Assembly: GCA_937928085.1 (NCBI GenBank)
Contig: CALFVU010000014.1
Coordinates: 1 to 64,000, forward strand
DNA length: 64,000 bases
Direction: 5' to 3'
From: an uncultured bacterium
GTDB taxonomy: Bacteria > Spirochaetota > Leptospiria > Leptospirales > Leptonemataceae
Shown here: piece after piece, positions 38,136 through 47,616 of the stretch
How the letters are laid out: every line of letters starts with the position of its first letter
How positions within the stretch are numbered: position 1 is the first letter of the stretch
Notes under the pieces: model-generated
The model's input: only the letters and a program-made list of their open reading frames with translations
Databases searched by the model: none
What the model was told of the DNA's origin: nothing
Position numbers and translations under genes: made by a program

Positions 38136-38684
38136 CTATGTTTTTACAAACATGGGTTCTTCTACTTTTTTTCTTATTTCCGAACCACATAATTCTTCTA
38201 CAATCGTTAAAGCAAACTCAAAAGCCGTACCAGGTCCTTTACTTGTAAAAATACGATTGGATTTTACCACTCTTTCATCTACATATTTTCCTTTGTAATC
38301 TGCCGGCAATGTATTAGGGTGTAAAGTAAACATATCATTTTCTTTGATAAGATTATGTTTTATCAGAACATTCGGTGCAGCACAAATAGCGCAGAGCAAT
38401 TTGTTTTTTTGGTAATGTTTCTGTAACATTTCTTTTAAGATTTCGCTTTTTTGTAAATTTGCTGTACCTTCTGAACCACCCGGAAGAACTATTGCATCAA
38501 AATCCCAATCTTTAACTTCTTCTAAAAGATAATCTGTAATATGTTTTGTTTTTCTCGAAGCAACAATTTCTTTGTTTTCTAGTCCAGCAACAATTACTTC
38601 TATTCCAGCCCTTCGCAAAACATCTATAATAATGATTCCTTCCATTTCTTCGAAGCCATCCGCCAAAGGAACTAGTACTTTCAT
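38136..38684 (-). CDS. DJ-1/PfpI superfamily protein (YajL/ThiJ type)
   Basis: The 182-residue protein has the DJ-1 hallmarks: a glutamate in DGFEEME (residues about 12-15), VLPGGSEG, and the nucleophile elbow AICAAP with cysteine near residue 101. Closest relatives include YajL and human DJ-1, linked to oxidative-stress protection; claims of deglycase activity are disputed. It is a single gene. Nothing around it suggests a specific pathway. Confidence 0.9.
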   Translation of the reverse strand: MKVLVPLADGFEEMEGIIIIDVLRRAGIEVIVAGLENKEIVASRKTKHITDYLLEEVKDWDFDAIVLPGGSEGTANLQKSEILKEMLQKHYQKNKLLCAICAAPNVLIKHNLIKENDMFTLHPNTLPADYKGKYVDERVVKSNRIFTSKGPGTAFEFALTIVEELCGSEIRKKVEEPMFVKT

Positions 38685-38739
38685 AAGAATATCGAATAGT
38701 AATTAGTACCAAAACGTCAAACTAAATTTAATCTTTACG

Positions 38740-39702
38740 TCATCGCAAACCATTTTGTATGCCTTTATAAATTTTTGCAAAAGCATTATGACTATGTAAA
38801 GATTCATAATGTTCTATTTCTGCTAACCAGTCTAAGATTTTTTGATTTTCATTCAATGCTTTATAAATATTTCTGGCTACATGTTCTACAAACATAGGAT
38901 ACATTCCATTTAAAATAGCAAAAGCTTGTTCATCAATCCTTTTTACCATACTCTGAGTTTCAGTTGGTATCGTTTTTCTTAATAAGTGAATTAAGTCTGG
39001 AATAAAAAAATCTTCTTCTGGTAAAATTTGCACTTTTAATTTTATTTTTGATCTTTGAGCATGAGCTGTAGCAATACCTACACCTTCCTGAGTCAATCCT
39101 TGGGCATATTCATATTCATATTGATGTGCTAATGATAGACTACAAGGGCAAGTAGAAGAATATTCATATTCTATTGTATAGAAAATTTCGAAATTCGTTT
39201 TATAAAGTTTACCTTCGAATAAAATAGGATAATATTGCCATCCCCATTGCTTACTTTTAAGAGAGGGTTGCTTCATTGGATAAAGGATTTCTATATTAAT
39301 ATAAGCAAAATCAAAATTTTCCTCGAATTCTTCGTCTTTCATTTCTACCTGATATCGTTTTAAAATATTCAAAATAAAGTTATGAGAAAATGGCTTTTCT
39401 AAAGCTTCTTCCTGCAAAATAGAACACAAACGGCTCATGTTGATTCCAGTCTTCCCTGCTTTTAGATTAACTCTCATTGAAACTTTTGCATCGTGATTCA
39501 TCATAATTTCTTTGTCTAAATCTTTATGAATAAAATAGATTGGGATTCGATAATTAGTAATTCCCACTTCTGGAATTTGAATGCCAGAATTTTCGGGAAG
39601 TTTTTGATAATCAGATAATCCTTGTTGATCTTTTTTAATGAGAAAGTGATTTTTTTTGCTGTGTATAAATTCAACTATATTGGTACTTGTTATTCTTGTC
39701 AT
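38740..39702 (-). CDS. folE2: GTP cyclohydrolase IB
   Basis: FolE2 (GCYH-IB) converts GTP to dihydroneopterin triphosphate for folate and, in some bacteria, queuosine. The sequence shows VSMRVNLKAGKTGINMSRL and the STCPCS motif with the metal-binding cysteine, and the family's normal length (321 residues). ATG at 39702 is chosen because an AAGGG ribosome binding site sits six bases upstream; the open frame extends further without support. Unlike FolE1, this family can work with metals other than zinc. Other folate genes are not in the window. Confidence 0.93.
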   Translation of the reverse strand: MTRITSTNIVEFIHSKKNHFLIKKDQQGLSDYQKLPENSGIQIPEVGITNYRIPIYFIHKDLDKEIMMNHDAKVSMRVNLKAGKTGINMSRLCSILQEEALEKPFSHNFILNILKRYQVEMKDEEFEENFDFAYINIEILYPMKQPSLKSKQWGWQYYPILFEGKLYKTNFEIFYTIEYEYSSTCPCSLSLAHQYEYEYAQGLTQEGVGIATAHAQRSKIKLKVQILPEEDFFIPDLIHLLRKTIPTETQSMVKRIDEQAFAILNGMYPMFVEHVARNIYKALNENQKILDWLAEIEHYESLHSHNAFAKIYKGIQNGLR

Positions 39703-39896
39703 ATATATCCCTTTATTTTGATTTTTTTTAAAATTAAACTTTTTTTTTTGATAAGGCAAATAATTTTTGAATGATTTTAAAATTATAACAAATTTACTTA
39801 GAATATCTAGCCTAAAAAGTAAAAAAAATTTTGTTTTAATCAATTTAGAATTTTAAATTCCGATACAAAAAGTATAATAATTATAAGGAAGTGTGT

Positions 39897-41003
39897 ATGA
39901 AAATTAAACTAAAATTTTATGTTTTTTTTATAATAACAAGCGTTTTTACATCTTCCAATTTGATTTATAGCGAATCAGCGAGTGAAAAAGCTGTATTTCA
40001 TAGAAATCATATTATTAAAATTTTACGAGAAATAAAGCCTTCTGTATTGAATTTCCCTTGCGATCCTTTACCCGAATGCCTACCAACTAATCCTGAAGAA
40101 AGGATCAAAAATCCTGGGTTCCATGTAAGTATGTATAGAAAAGCTAAGAATTTATATCAAGAAGGGCTTGTATATCTGTTCGAAAAAAACTATGTAAATG
40201 CTTATTCAAAATTTTTAGAGTCTCAGTCTGTGATTGATAAACTATTAGAGTCTTTAAGTCAAGTCTACATAGATAGAGCCGAATTGATGTTTCGAGAAGC
40301 TATTGAAAAGAAAAATCCTAATGAACCTAACGATATGTCTTTAGTAGATATTTCTATGGACTACGGACCAAATTCTAAAGCAAGAAGAGATTTTGCAAGA
40401 CCAAGAGAAATTCCTGTTGACTTAAGAAGATATGATCCCAGAAACTTTCATTGGTCAGTGAATAAATATAATATTGAACAAGCTACACAAAAAGGTTATG
40501 AATATTTGGGGCTAGCAAAAGAAGCTAGAAAAAAAGCTATAGAAATTGATAAAGAAGCAAGCAAAACAAAAGTTTTATCTCCCGATTCATTAGTAAAAAG
40601 AATTAATTATTATCTTAAATCCATTGAACATTGCAAGCAAGTGAAAAAAAATGCGGAATTTGTTTTCGGATTAAAATATCCGTATGATAATTATCCCTTA
40701 CATAATCAATTTGGAAAAACGGAAAAGATAGACGATCGTGAAGGAGAAATTCCATCTTTGCACGGAGTAAAAATGAATTGGTCTAAAAATCCTTATGTTT
40801 TACCAAAAAACTTACATCCTATTTTTGATTTTCGCGTTCCAGAAAAATGGCATGTAGACACAGCAGATGCTTTAGGTTTAGTATTCGAAGATGAATTTGA
40901 CGTTATGATCAAATTTCGATATTATAAAAACAATAAACCACCTGTCGAAATTTTAGAGGATAAAAGTCCTCCAAAGCCGCAAAGACCATTACCTGATACA
41001 TAA
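39897..41003 (+). CDS. Secreted helical protein of unknown function
   Basis: A signal peptide (residues about 1-25) is followed by a helical region that resembles TPR-like stretches (MYRKAKNLYQEGLVYLFEKNYVNAYSKFLESQSV). The C-terminal part is charged and contains PHHxxF-like motifs such as LHPIFDFRVPEKWHVD. It is probably periplasmic. A good AAGGAAG site five bases before the ATG at 39897 defines the start; the GTG at 39891 overlaps it. No family or operon partner was recognised. A 9-bp hairpin follows the stop. Confidence 0.7.
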   Translation: MKIKLKFYVFFIITSVFTSSNLIYSESASEKAVFHRNHIIKILREIKPSVLNFPCDPLPECLPTNPEERIKNPGFHVSMYRKAKNLYQEGLVYLFEKNYVNAYSKFLESQSVIDKLLESLSQVYIDRAELMFREAIEKKNPNEPNDMSLVDISMDYGPNSKARRDFARPREIPVDLRRYDPRNFHWSVNKYNIEQATQKGYEYLGLAKEARKKAIEIDKEASKTKVLSPDSLVKRINYYLKSIEHCKQVKKNAEFVFGLKYPYDNYPLHNQFGKTEKIDDREGEIPSLHGVKMNWSKNPYVLPKNLHPIFDFRVPEKWHVDTADALGLVFEDEFDVMIKFRYYKNNKPPVEILEDKSPPKPQRPLPDT

Positions 41004-41012
41004 TTCAAACAA

Positions 41013-41049
41013 GGTCTTGTTATTCGAAAATGATAAGAAAAACAAGACC
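41013..41049. terminator. Long-loop hairpin between convergent genes
   Basis: GGTCTTGTT (41013-41021) and AACAAGACC (41041-41049) form a perfect 9-bp stem around a 19-base loop, ten bases after the secreted-protein stop. No oligo-T tract follows on either strand, so it may be an mRNA-stabilising hairpin or a weak bidirectional terminator between two convergent genes. Confidence 0.45.
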
Positions 41050-41136
41050 ATATTCTATAAATTCTAAAAGAATTTTAAAATTTATAAATTTTAAAGTTTG
41101 ATAAGTTTCATTTATAAAACTTATAGTAAAAAATTC

Positions 41137-41412
41137 TTACTCCAATTTTTCGTAAATTTTGTAACAAATAATGGGATATTCTTCGAAAGGACAATCCATT
41201 CGAATAATTGAAAAAATACAAGCTTCGTACCATCTACGAGGTAATTTTTTTGGTAGAATCAAAACATAAGATGGCTGTTGATTACAAACAGAAGCTTTAT
41301 ATAAAATCGCAATCAATAAATTCGTATAAGCTTCTGAATCTTTTACAATATCTTGATTTACACAGCTAGCAAAATATAAAAAAAACATAAATATAAAAAT
41401 TTTTAACTTCAT
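41137..41412 (-). CDS. Small probable lipoprotein with four or more cysteines
   Basis: Starting at ATG 41412, two bases after the CPBP protease stop, this 91-residue protein has a signal peptide ending in FASC (acylated cysteine about residue 17). Four further cysteines lie in the mature part (VCNQQP, EACIF, MDCPF, ICYKIY). The even number of cysteines suits disulfides in the periplasm or at the surface. The frame extends upstream to 41565 inside the neighbouring gene without support. Small Cys-rich lipoproteins are common in Leptospira; no specific family is claimed. Confidence 0.65.
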   Translation of the reverse strand: MKLKIFIFMFFLYFASCVNQDIVKDSEAYTNLLIAILYKASVCNQQPSYVLILPKKLPRRWYEACIFSIIRMDCPFEEYPIICYKIYEKLE

Positions 41413-41414
41413 TT

Positions 41415-42491
41415 TTAAAACTGAATCTGATATTGAATTGGCATAAAAAAAATTTCTCGTGTATTTTTTAGAACATTTGGATCCTCTTTTGTATACCGTA
41501 AACTCAAGGCAATTATAATAACATCCCACCAAAAATGGATCGCAATTCCTTGTCTTATATCCCAATTTTCTTTGTAGTGTAAATAGCCCAAATAAGCACC
41601 TGCAAAACTAGCAAATAAAGCATTTCCTACACTATTACTTAAATGAGCAAGTCCAAAAATTAAACTCGAACTTATTAGACCCTTTTCGAATCCCCAATTA
41701 CGAATTAAATAATGATTTAAAAAACCTCTAAAAAATGCTTCTTCACTTACACCTGCATTAAAACTAACTACAGTTGTATAAAACCCCATAAAACCGGAGT
41801 TTTTCATACCCGGATATAATAAAATTTTTTCAGGATTTTTAGGTGGATGTACTGTTTCGTATATTGCAAAAAGTAAACCAAGTCCGATCGGAATCAAAAA
41901 TTTTTTATTCAAAATAAATTGTTTCTGAAATGGAGCCAGAGCTAAATCTAAGTATTTTTCGTTTGAATCCATAGAAATTCCTCCTGCATCTCGATAAGAA
42001 GAATAAACAGAATAAAAAATCACATGTTGAGCTGATTGAAATAACATGTCACTTCCTTCAGTTGCGTAAGATTTTCTTTCGTAAGAACCATACTCAAGAA
42101 AAGGATTCAACTCTATAAATTTTTTATATCGAATCATTCTATAGATTCTATCGTACTGAGATTCAGTAAAAAAGGGGATTTCTTTATACAAATAACCATT
42201 TTTTTCTAAATAATCAGCCAAAATAGCATCTTCGATAGAAAATTGAATTTTGCGTTTTTCTATGGGTATATAATCGGGACGATTGATCATAGATAGACCA
42301 CTTCCATAAAATGTTAGAAAAAGTCCCAACTGCATTGAACCAGTACTATAATTTCCAAGTAAGAACTGCCCTAAACCGGGAATCACCCCCCAAACGGCAT
42401 ATTCCACAGGATTTTGATCATAATCCTTAGAAATAATTCTTGCACTAAAAAACAAAAATAGAATAAGAAAGAAAACGAATTGAATTTTCAT
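41415..42491 (-). CDS. CPBP-family intramembrane metalloprotease (CaaX-like)
   Basis: The C-terminal half has the CPBP/Abi signature: GVSEEAFFRGFLNHYL (paired glutamates and arginine), FGLAHL and AIHFWWDV, with several membrane helices. The N-terminal segment (PGLGQFLLG) resembles the short 'PG-x-GQ' membrane motif found in DUF5683-like proteins. In bacteria such proteases process lipoproteins or peptides or confer bacteriocin self-immunity; the substrate here is unknown. It has a signal peptide-like start and is followed by the small lipoprotein gene in the same operon. Confidence 0.85.
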   Translation of the reverse strand: MKIQFVFFLILFLFFSARIISKDYDQNPVEYAVWGVIPGLGQFLLGNYSTGSMQLGLFLTFYGSGLSMINRPDYIPIEKRKIQFSIEDAILADYLEKNGYLYKEIPFFTESQYDRIYRMIRYKKFIELNPFLEYGSYERKSYATEGSDMLFQSAQHVIFYSVYSSYRDAGGISMDSNEKYLDLALAPFQKQFILNKKFLIPIGLGLLFAIYETVHPPKNPEKILLYPGMKNSGFMGFYTTVVSFNAGVSEEAFFRGFLNHYLIRNWGFEKGLISSSLIFGLAHLSNSVGNALFASFAGAYLGYLHYKENWDIRQGIAIHFWWDVIIIALSLRYTKEDPNVLKNTREIFFMPIQYQIQF

Positions 42492-42551
42492 TTTTTGTTA
42501 TTTATAATTTTAAAAACATTTGCAGTCAATATTTTTAAACACAAATATCAT

Positions 42552-43559
42552 TTAAGGAGATGTATATTCAAGCTTAATATTATTTTTTAAAATATCTAAA
42601 ATCCATACATCATGAGGAAATCCGACATTTTTTTTTTCTCTAATCCAGAAGATAATATAATAGTTTTCGTAGCGAAGAGCATAAAAACCATTTTGAATAT
42701 AATCAGCATAAAATTTATCAAAATAACTATAAAAGTTTCCAATGATTTCTATATCTGGATTCTTTCTTTCCATAATATCTTTAAAAAAATTAATCTGTTC
42801 TTTTTGATATTCTTCAATAGAATCATTCGTTTTTAATTTTTCTAATATTGCTCGAAATCGCAAATCTAGTAATTCTAAAGAATAATCTATAGGGATTATA
42901 AAAGAGCTAAACATTGGAAGTTCTTTACTTTCTAATTTTATAGAAAAAACAAAGGGAAAATCAAAATCCTTATGTTCTATAAAGTGAATTTCTTTAGGTA
43001 GAATAATAATCACTTTTTTTGAATCTATATTTCTTTTTTGTATTGTTATAACATAATGATCATTTTTTTCTATCGTCCATTGTATTTCTTTTTGCACCTG
43101 TTGCCAAATACTTGTTTTTTTCTCTATCCAAATTAAACTTACTTCTTGAATCACAGAAAAAAACTGAAAGCTTACAAAAATCCAAGATATTAAATATATA
43201 GAAATAAAATATAAAGAACTATATTTAGAAAAAGTAAATAGAATTGTCAAAATCAAAAAGAAAATATAATAGTATAAGGGTAAACGATAACTATATAAAA
43301 TAAAATATAAAAAAACAAGAGTTATAGTAAAATTCAATAATTTAAAAAAAATTCTTTTTTCTAAAAATTGATTATAAAAACTAAAACGAATTTTTTTAAT
43401 AAGAAAAACTCCCCCGACTAAAAACACCGTAGAAATTATAGAAAATAACATTCTATACACAAAACTCCAACTTAAAGATAAATAAAAAAAAAGAAAAAAA
43501 GAAAAAACACTGATGAAAGTATAAAAAACGATTGCAAAAACATTTTGTTTAAATTTCAT
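42552..43559 (-). CDS. Membrane protein with C-terminal soluble domain, unknown function
   Basis: About five membrane helices fill residues 1-145. A soluble domain of about 190 residues follows, with many charged and aromatic residues and no recognisable motif. It lies 60 bases upstream of the CPBP protease gene in the same orientation and could share a transcript with it. No family is recognised. The helical half resembles the sensor part of membrane receptors, but there is no kinase, HAMP or phosphatase domain. Confidence 0.6.
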   Translation of the reverse strand: MKFKQNVFAIVFYTFISVFSFFLFFYLSLSWSFVYRMLFSIISTVFLVGGVFLIKKIRFSFYNQFLEKRIFFKLLNFTITLVFLYFILYSYRLPLYYYIFFLILTILFTFSKYSSLYFISIYLISWIFVSFQFFSVIQEVSLIWIEKKTSIWQQVQKEIQWTIEKNDHYVITIQKRNIDSKKVIIILPKEIHFIEHKDFDFPFVFSIKLESKELPMFSSFIIPIDYSLELLDLRFRAILEKLKTNDSIEEYQKEQINFFKDIMERKNPDIEIIGNFYSYFDKFYADYIQNGFYALRYENYYIIFWIREKKNVGFPHDVWILDILKNNIKLEYTSP

Positions 43560-43646
43560 AAAATAGATTTACTGATACCATTTTTCACATAACACTATAA
43601 AAGAAAATTCTTTCTGTGAATTTTTTTATAACAAAGGAAAAGAAGA

Positions 43647-43769
43647 ATGAACGATACATCTGGAAAATACTGCCTATCTAACAAAAAGAAAATCACTTTT
43701 ACAAATAGAAAAAAAAGTGTATTCAAACAAGTGAAAAAAAGTATTATTAGATTTTATGAATATACTTGA
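43647..43769 (+). CDS. Small basic 40-residue ORF, tentative
   Basis: This ORF starts at an ATG preceded by an AAAGGAAAAGAAG purine-rich stretch and ends 14 bases inside the next gene. The peptide is lysine-rich (NKKKITFTNRKK, then FKQVKKS) and soluble. Overlap with the following metalloprotease suggests translational coupling, but short basic ORFs occur by chance in A+T-rich DNA, so it is only weakly supported. Confidence 0.25.
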   Translation: MNDTSGKYCLSNKKKITFTNRKKSVFKQVKKSIIRFYEYT

Positions 43770-44757
43770 ACTTACTTCATTGGTACTTACAGAATTAATC
43801 AAAATCAATAACAAACTCAAAAAATTGAATTCGAATGTAAAAAAAGCCATTATAAACTTTCAACCTCAAGTATATAATTTACTTCAAATAGTAAACGTAG
43901 ATTCTTTTTTTAAAATTCAGTTTTATAGAATCATTTTAATTTTATTTTTTTTACAGTTGTTGTTTTGTGCTTCTTATAAAAGACCTAATTGGATTTTAAC
44001 AACAGAACACTCAAATCATATAACTACTTTTAAGAACTCGATTCAATTTCAATTTTTTATAGAACCCCATTCGGATCTAACTTATGTTAACAACTTAATT
44101 TCTGATATATTTACTTTTGTTGATATACTAGAAACATACCCTTATTTAGAAATTCGCAATTCATTATATAAAATTGTTGTTTACAAACATTATAAATCTT
44201 ATAAAGAATATAGACCCTTTCAAGTAGAATCCCTTGCCCATTTCGACAGAAACAAGAAAGAAATTCATATACCTTTAACGATCTACTACAATCATCTAGG
44301 TTTAGAATATCCTACTCCGAAATTCGTAATGTATCATGAACTTATCCATGCGTTTTTAGAAAATTGTTGTGAATACTCTTTGTGGCTTAATGAAGGTTTG
44401 GCATTGTTATTACAAAATGTACAGGAAAAGTTTGTATGTAATCAAACAAAAATTTTATTTCCTTATGGACTGATTTCTCATAAAAACATTCTAATAGATA
44501 AAAACTTTGAACTACCAATCTACCCAAATTTTGAATCTCTTTACACAATTTATGAACACAATTTAATCTCTGGTTTTTTTGTTTATTATTTATGGGGAAA
44601 TCGAGAATTATTGAATACAATTCATATAATAAAAAACACATCTTTGTATGAGTTTTATACAAATAACGATCTAAAAAAATATCAGATTCTGAAGAGTAAA
44701 TTTTACGAATGGATAAAAAAAATCCCCAATCATGAATTTTATATTTTAGGATGTTAA
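43756..44757 (+). CDS. Membrane-anchored gluzincin-like metallopeptidase
   Basis: The catalytic motif HELIHAF (residues 194-198 are HELIH) is followed by WLNEG with the third zinc ligand glutamate at 213, the peptidase MA (gluzincin) pattern. A hydrophobic segment near residues 57-70 ends in LLFC (cysteine 71), which looks like a lipobox. It sits after a 55-residue N-terminal part with no better internal start, so the topology is unclear. The domain probably lies outside the cytoplasm. Substrate unknown. It is 99 bases upstream of acs, in the same orientation. Confidence 0.7.
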   Translation: MNILELTSLVLTELIKINNKLKKLNSNVKKAIINFQPQVYNLLQIVNVDSFFKIQFYRIILILFFLQLLFCASYKRPNWILTTEHSNHITTFKNSIQFQFFIEPHSDLTYVNNLISDIFTFVDILETYPYLEIRNSLYKIVVYKHYKSYKEYRPFQVESLAHFDRNKKEIHIPLTIYYNHLGLEYPTPKFVMYHELIHAFLENCCEYSLWLNEGLALLLQNVQEKFVCNQTKILFPYGLISHKNILIDKNFELPIYPNFESLYTIYEHNLISGFFVYYLWGNRELLNTIHIIKNTSLYEFYTNNDLKKYQILKSKFYEWIKKIPNHEFYILGC

Positions 44758-44856
44758 TTTTTTTTATAAAAGATTAAAATTCATTTGATTTTTTAAAAGT
44801 ATGATTTTTTCTTTACAAATAAATTGAACCCCTAACTAAAACGAAAGGAGAGAGAT

Positions 44857-46812
44857 ATGTACGACGTAAAATATTCACCTTCAGAAGAATTTGTAAAAAA
44901 AGCTAATCTCAAAAAAGAAGAATATGAAAGAATGTATAAAGAATCTGTAGAAAATCCAGAGAAATTTTGGGCAGAACAAGCAGAACGATTAACCTGGTTC
45001 AAAAAATGGGACAAAGTATTAGAACATGATTTTGCTAATGCTAAAGTCAAATGGTTTTTGAATGGAAAACTAAACGTAAGTTATAACTGTTTAGATAGAC
45101 ATCTAAACTCCCCTACAAAAAACAAAGCAGCTTTAATATGGGTTGGAGACAAACCCGGGGAAGAAAAAACGCTTACCTATCAACAGCTTTACAGGCAAGT
45201 ACAAATCTATGCAAATATATTAAAGAAATATGGAATTAAAAAAGGTGATAGAGTGATCATTTATTTACCAATGATCTTAGAGCTACCCATATTTATGTTG
45301 GCTTGTGCTAGAATTGGTGCAATTCATTCTGTAGTTTTTGGAGGTTTTTCTGCGGAATCTCTACAATCTCGAATCGAAGATGCGAAACCCTCTCTAATAA
45401 TTACTTCTGATGCAGGATATCGTGGTGGTAAAATTATTGATATGAAAAAAAACGTAGACGAAGCCCTTGCAAAATCGAGCCATAAAGTGAATCATGTAAT
45501 CGTAGTAGAAAGAGTAGGAGGAGACCATTATACTCACTGGGTAGAAGGAAGAGATCATCATCTTAGAGATATACTCAGTAGTGATATATCTAATGTTTGT
45601 CCTCCCGAAGAAATGGATGCAGAAGATCCTTTATTTATCTTGTATACTTCGGGTTCTACAGGAAAACCAAAAGGTGTTTTACATACAACCGGTGGTTATT
45701 TATTGGGCGTAAATTTGACTTTTTATTATATTTTTGATCACAAACCAGAAGATACTTTTTGGTGCACAGCTGATATTGGTTGGGTTACGGGTCATAGTTA
45801 TATTGTTTATGGACCACTTTCTAACGGTGCCACTAGTATAATGTTCGAAGGGGTACCTACTTATCCCGATCCAGGTAGATTTTGGGAAGTTGTAGAACGA
45901 TATCAAGTAAATGTATTTTATACAGCACCAACAGCGATTAGAGCATTAATGAAAGAAGGGACTAAATGGATAGAAAAATATAATCTAGACTCTTTAAGAC
46001 TTTTAGGAACAGTAGGAGAACCTATCAATCCCGAGGCTTGGGAATGGTACTACGAAAATGTAGGTAAAAAAAGATGTCCTATTGTAGATACCTGGTGGCA
46101 AACAGAAACTGGTTCTATTTTAATTTCTCCTATTCCCGGTGCAATAGATATGATTCCAGGATCTGCTACAAAACCATTTTTTGGAGTACAGCCTGTATTG
46201 GTTGATAATGAAGGAAAAGAAATTCAAGAAATGGAAGCAAGTGGTAACCTCTGTATCAAATTTCCTTGGCCTTCTATGATGAGAGGTGTGTATGGAGATC
46301 CAGACAGATTTTACCAAACTTATTTTGTTCAGTATAAAGGTTATTACTTTACCGGAGATGGTGCAAAAAGAACAAAAGAAGGATACTATATTATTACTGG
46401 TAGGGTAGATGATGTATTGAATGTTTCTGGTCATAGAATTGGAACAGCAGAAATAGAAAGTGCTTTAGTAGAACATAAAGCAGTAGCAGAAGCAGCTGTT
46501 GTAGGGTTTCCTCACGAAATTAAAGGTCAAGGAATTTATGCGTATGTAACTTTAAAGACCGGATATACACAAAATGATCAGCTAAAACAAGAATTATTAG
46601 ATGTTGTTGTAGAAAAAATCGGAAAAATTGCAAGACCCGATGTGATCCATTGGGCACCAGGTCTTCCGAAAACTCGTTCGGGAAAAATTATGCGAAGAAT
46701 CCTTAGAAAAATCGCTGCAGGCGAATTTTCAGATTTAGGAGATGTTAGCACTTTAGCTGATCCTAGTGTAGTTGAAATTCTAATAGAAGACAAAAAACGA
46801 TTCCATAGTTAA
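44857..46812 (+). CDS. acs: Acetyl-coenzyme A synthetase
   Basis: This AMP-forming enzyme activates acetate via acetyl-AMP to acetyl-CoA. The 651 residues match Acs exactly in length and motifs: [43 protein letters not shown] and [11 protein letters not shown]. The lysine in the last motif is the conserved acetylation site that CobB-type sirtuins reverse; a CobB is encoded at 58559. AAAGGAGAGAG precedes the ATG. A strong intrinsic terminator begins eight bases after the stop. Confidence 0.98.
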   Translation: MYDVKYSPSEEFVKKANLKKEEYERMYKESVENPEKFWAEQAERLTWFKKWDKVLEHDFANAKVKWFLNGKLNVSYNCLDRHLNSPTKNKAALIWVGDKPGEEKTLTYQQLYRQVQIYANILKKYGIKKGDRVIIYLPMILELPIFMLACARIGAIHSVVFGGFSAESLQSRIEDAKPSLIITSDAGYRGGKIIDMKKNVDEALAKSSHKVNHVIVVERVGGDHYTHWVEGRDHHLRDILSSDISNVCPPEEMDAEDPLFILYTSGSTGKPKGVLHTTGGYLLGVNLTFYYIFDHKPEDTFWCTADIGWVTGHSYIVYGPLSNGATSIMFEGVPTYPDPGRFWEVVERYQVNVFYTAPTAIRALMKEGTKWIEKYNLDSLRLLGTVGEPINPEAWEWYYENVGKKRCPIVDTWWQTETGSILISPIPGAIDMIPGSATKPFFGVQPVLVDNEGKEIQEMEASGNLCIKFPWPSMMRGVYGDPDRFYQTYFVQYKGYYFTGDGAKRTKEGYYIITGRVDDVLNVSGHRIGTAEIESALVEHKAVAEAAVVGFPHEIKGQGIYAYVTLKTGYTQNDQLKQELLDVVVEKIGKIARPDVIHWAPGLPKTRSGKIMRRILRKIAAGEFSDLGDVSTLADPSVVEILIEDKKRFHS

Positions 46813-46820
46813 ATTACATC

Positions 46821-46845
46821 AAAGCTCGCTTCGGCGAGCTTTTTT
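46821..46845 (+). terminator. Strong intrinsic terminator after acs
   Basis: AAAGCTCGC-TTCG-GCGAGCTTT forms a 9-bp stem with a stable UUCG-type tetraloop, then runs into T residues. The T tract ends one base before the ATG of the next gene. Confidence 0.92.
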
Positions 46846-47616
46846 ATGAAACCCAAAAACGTTGTTTGCCTTACAGAAGAATACGTAGAACTTCTTTATT
46901 TGCTTGGAGAATATGATTCTATATGTGGTATTTCTTCTTATGTAACTCGTCCCGAAAAAGCTATAAAAGAAAAACCCATTGTTTGTTCTTTTATTAAAGC
47001 AAATATTCAAAAAATTAATCAAATAAAACCTGAGCTTATCTTAGGTTTTTCGGATCTTCAGGCGGAAATTGCAAAAGAATTAATCCAGAACCATCACAAT
47101 GTAATCATAACCAATCAAAGAAGTATAGAAGAGATCTTTCAAGTAATGGAATGGATAGCTTTGTTATTTCATAGAGAAAAAGAATACAAAACTCTTAAAA
47201 ATCAATGGATAGCTAAAATAGAACATTACAGAAAATTAGCAAATCAACATCAACAAAAATCTGTGTTATTTTTGGAGTGGGATGAACCTTACATTAGTGG
47301 AATTCAATGGATAGAAGAAATCTTAGAAATTTTAAACTTAAAATCTATTTTTCCTGAACTAAAATACAAAAAATCTGCAAAAGAAAGAATCGTAACAAAA
47401 GAAGAAATTTTACAAAAAAATCCTGAAATCATTCTTTTAAGTCTGTGTGGAAAAAAAGCTAATTTAGAGTCTATCAAAAAAGAATTCGAAAAAACTCAAG
47501 CAGTTTTATTAAACCAAATCTTCGAAATACCTTCTTCGATCATTTTACAACCAGGTCCCGCTTTATTCGAAAAAGGAATCGATCTTTTGTATAATACAAT
47601 TTATAAAGATGCATAG
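46846..47616 (+). CDS. BtuF-like (cobalamin or siderophore-type) binding-fold protein without signal peptide
   Basis: The 256-residue protein has the type III periplasmic-binding-protein layout. Residues 1-40 (NVVCLTEEYVELLYLLGEYDSICGISSY) match the start of BtuF-type domains, a PELILGFSD motif lies near residue 65, and a second alpha/beta lobe follows. There is no signal peptide or lipobox: the fold begins at residue 4, so it should be cytoplasmic or a start was lost. It converges on cobA with a 16-base overlap. The ATG follows the acs terminator with no ribosome binding site. Confidence 0.72.
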   Translation: MKPKNVVCLTEEYVELLYLLGEYDSICGISSYVTRPEKAIKEKPIVCSFIKANIQKINQIKPELILGFSDLQAEIAKELIQNHHNVIITNQRSIEEIFQVMEWIALLFHREKEYKTLKNQWIAKIEHYRKLANQHQQKSVLFLEWDEPYISGIQWIEEILEILNLKSIFPELKYKKSAKERIVTKEEILQKNPEIILLSLCGKKANLESIKKEFEKTQAVLLNQIFEIPSSIILQPGPALFEKGIDLLYNTIYKDA

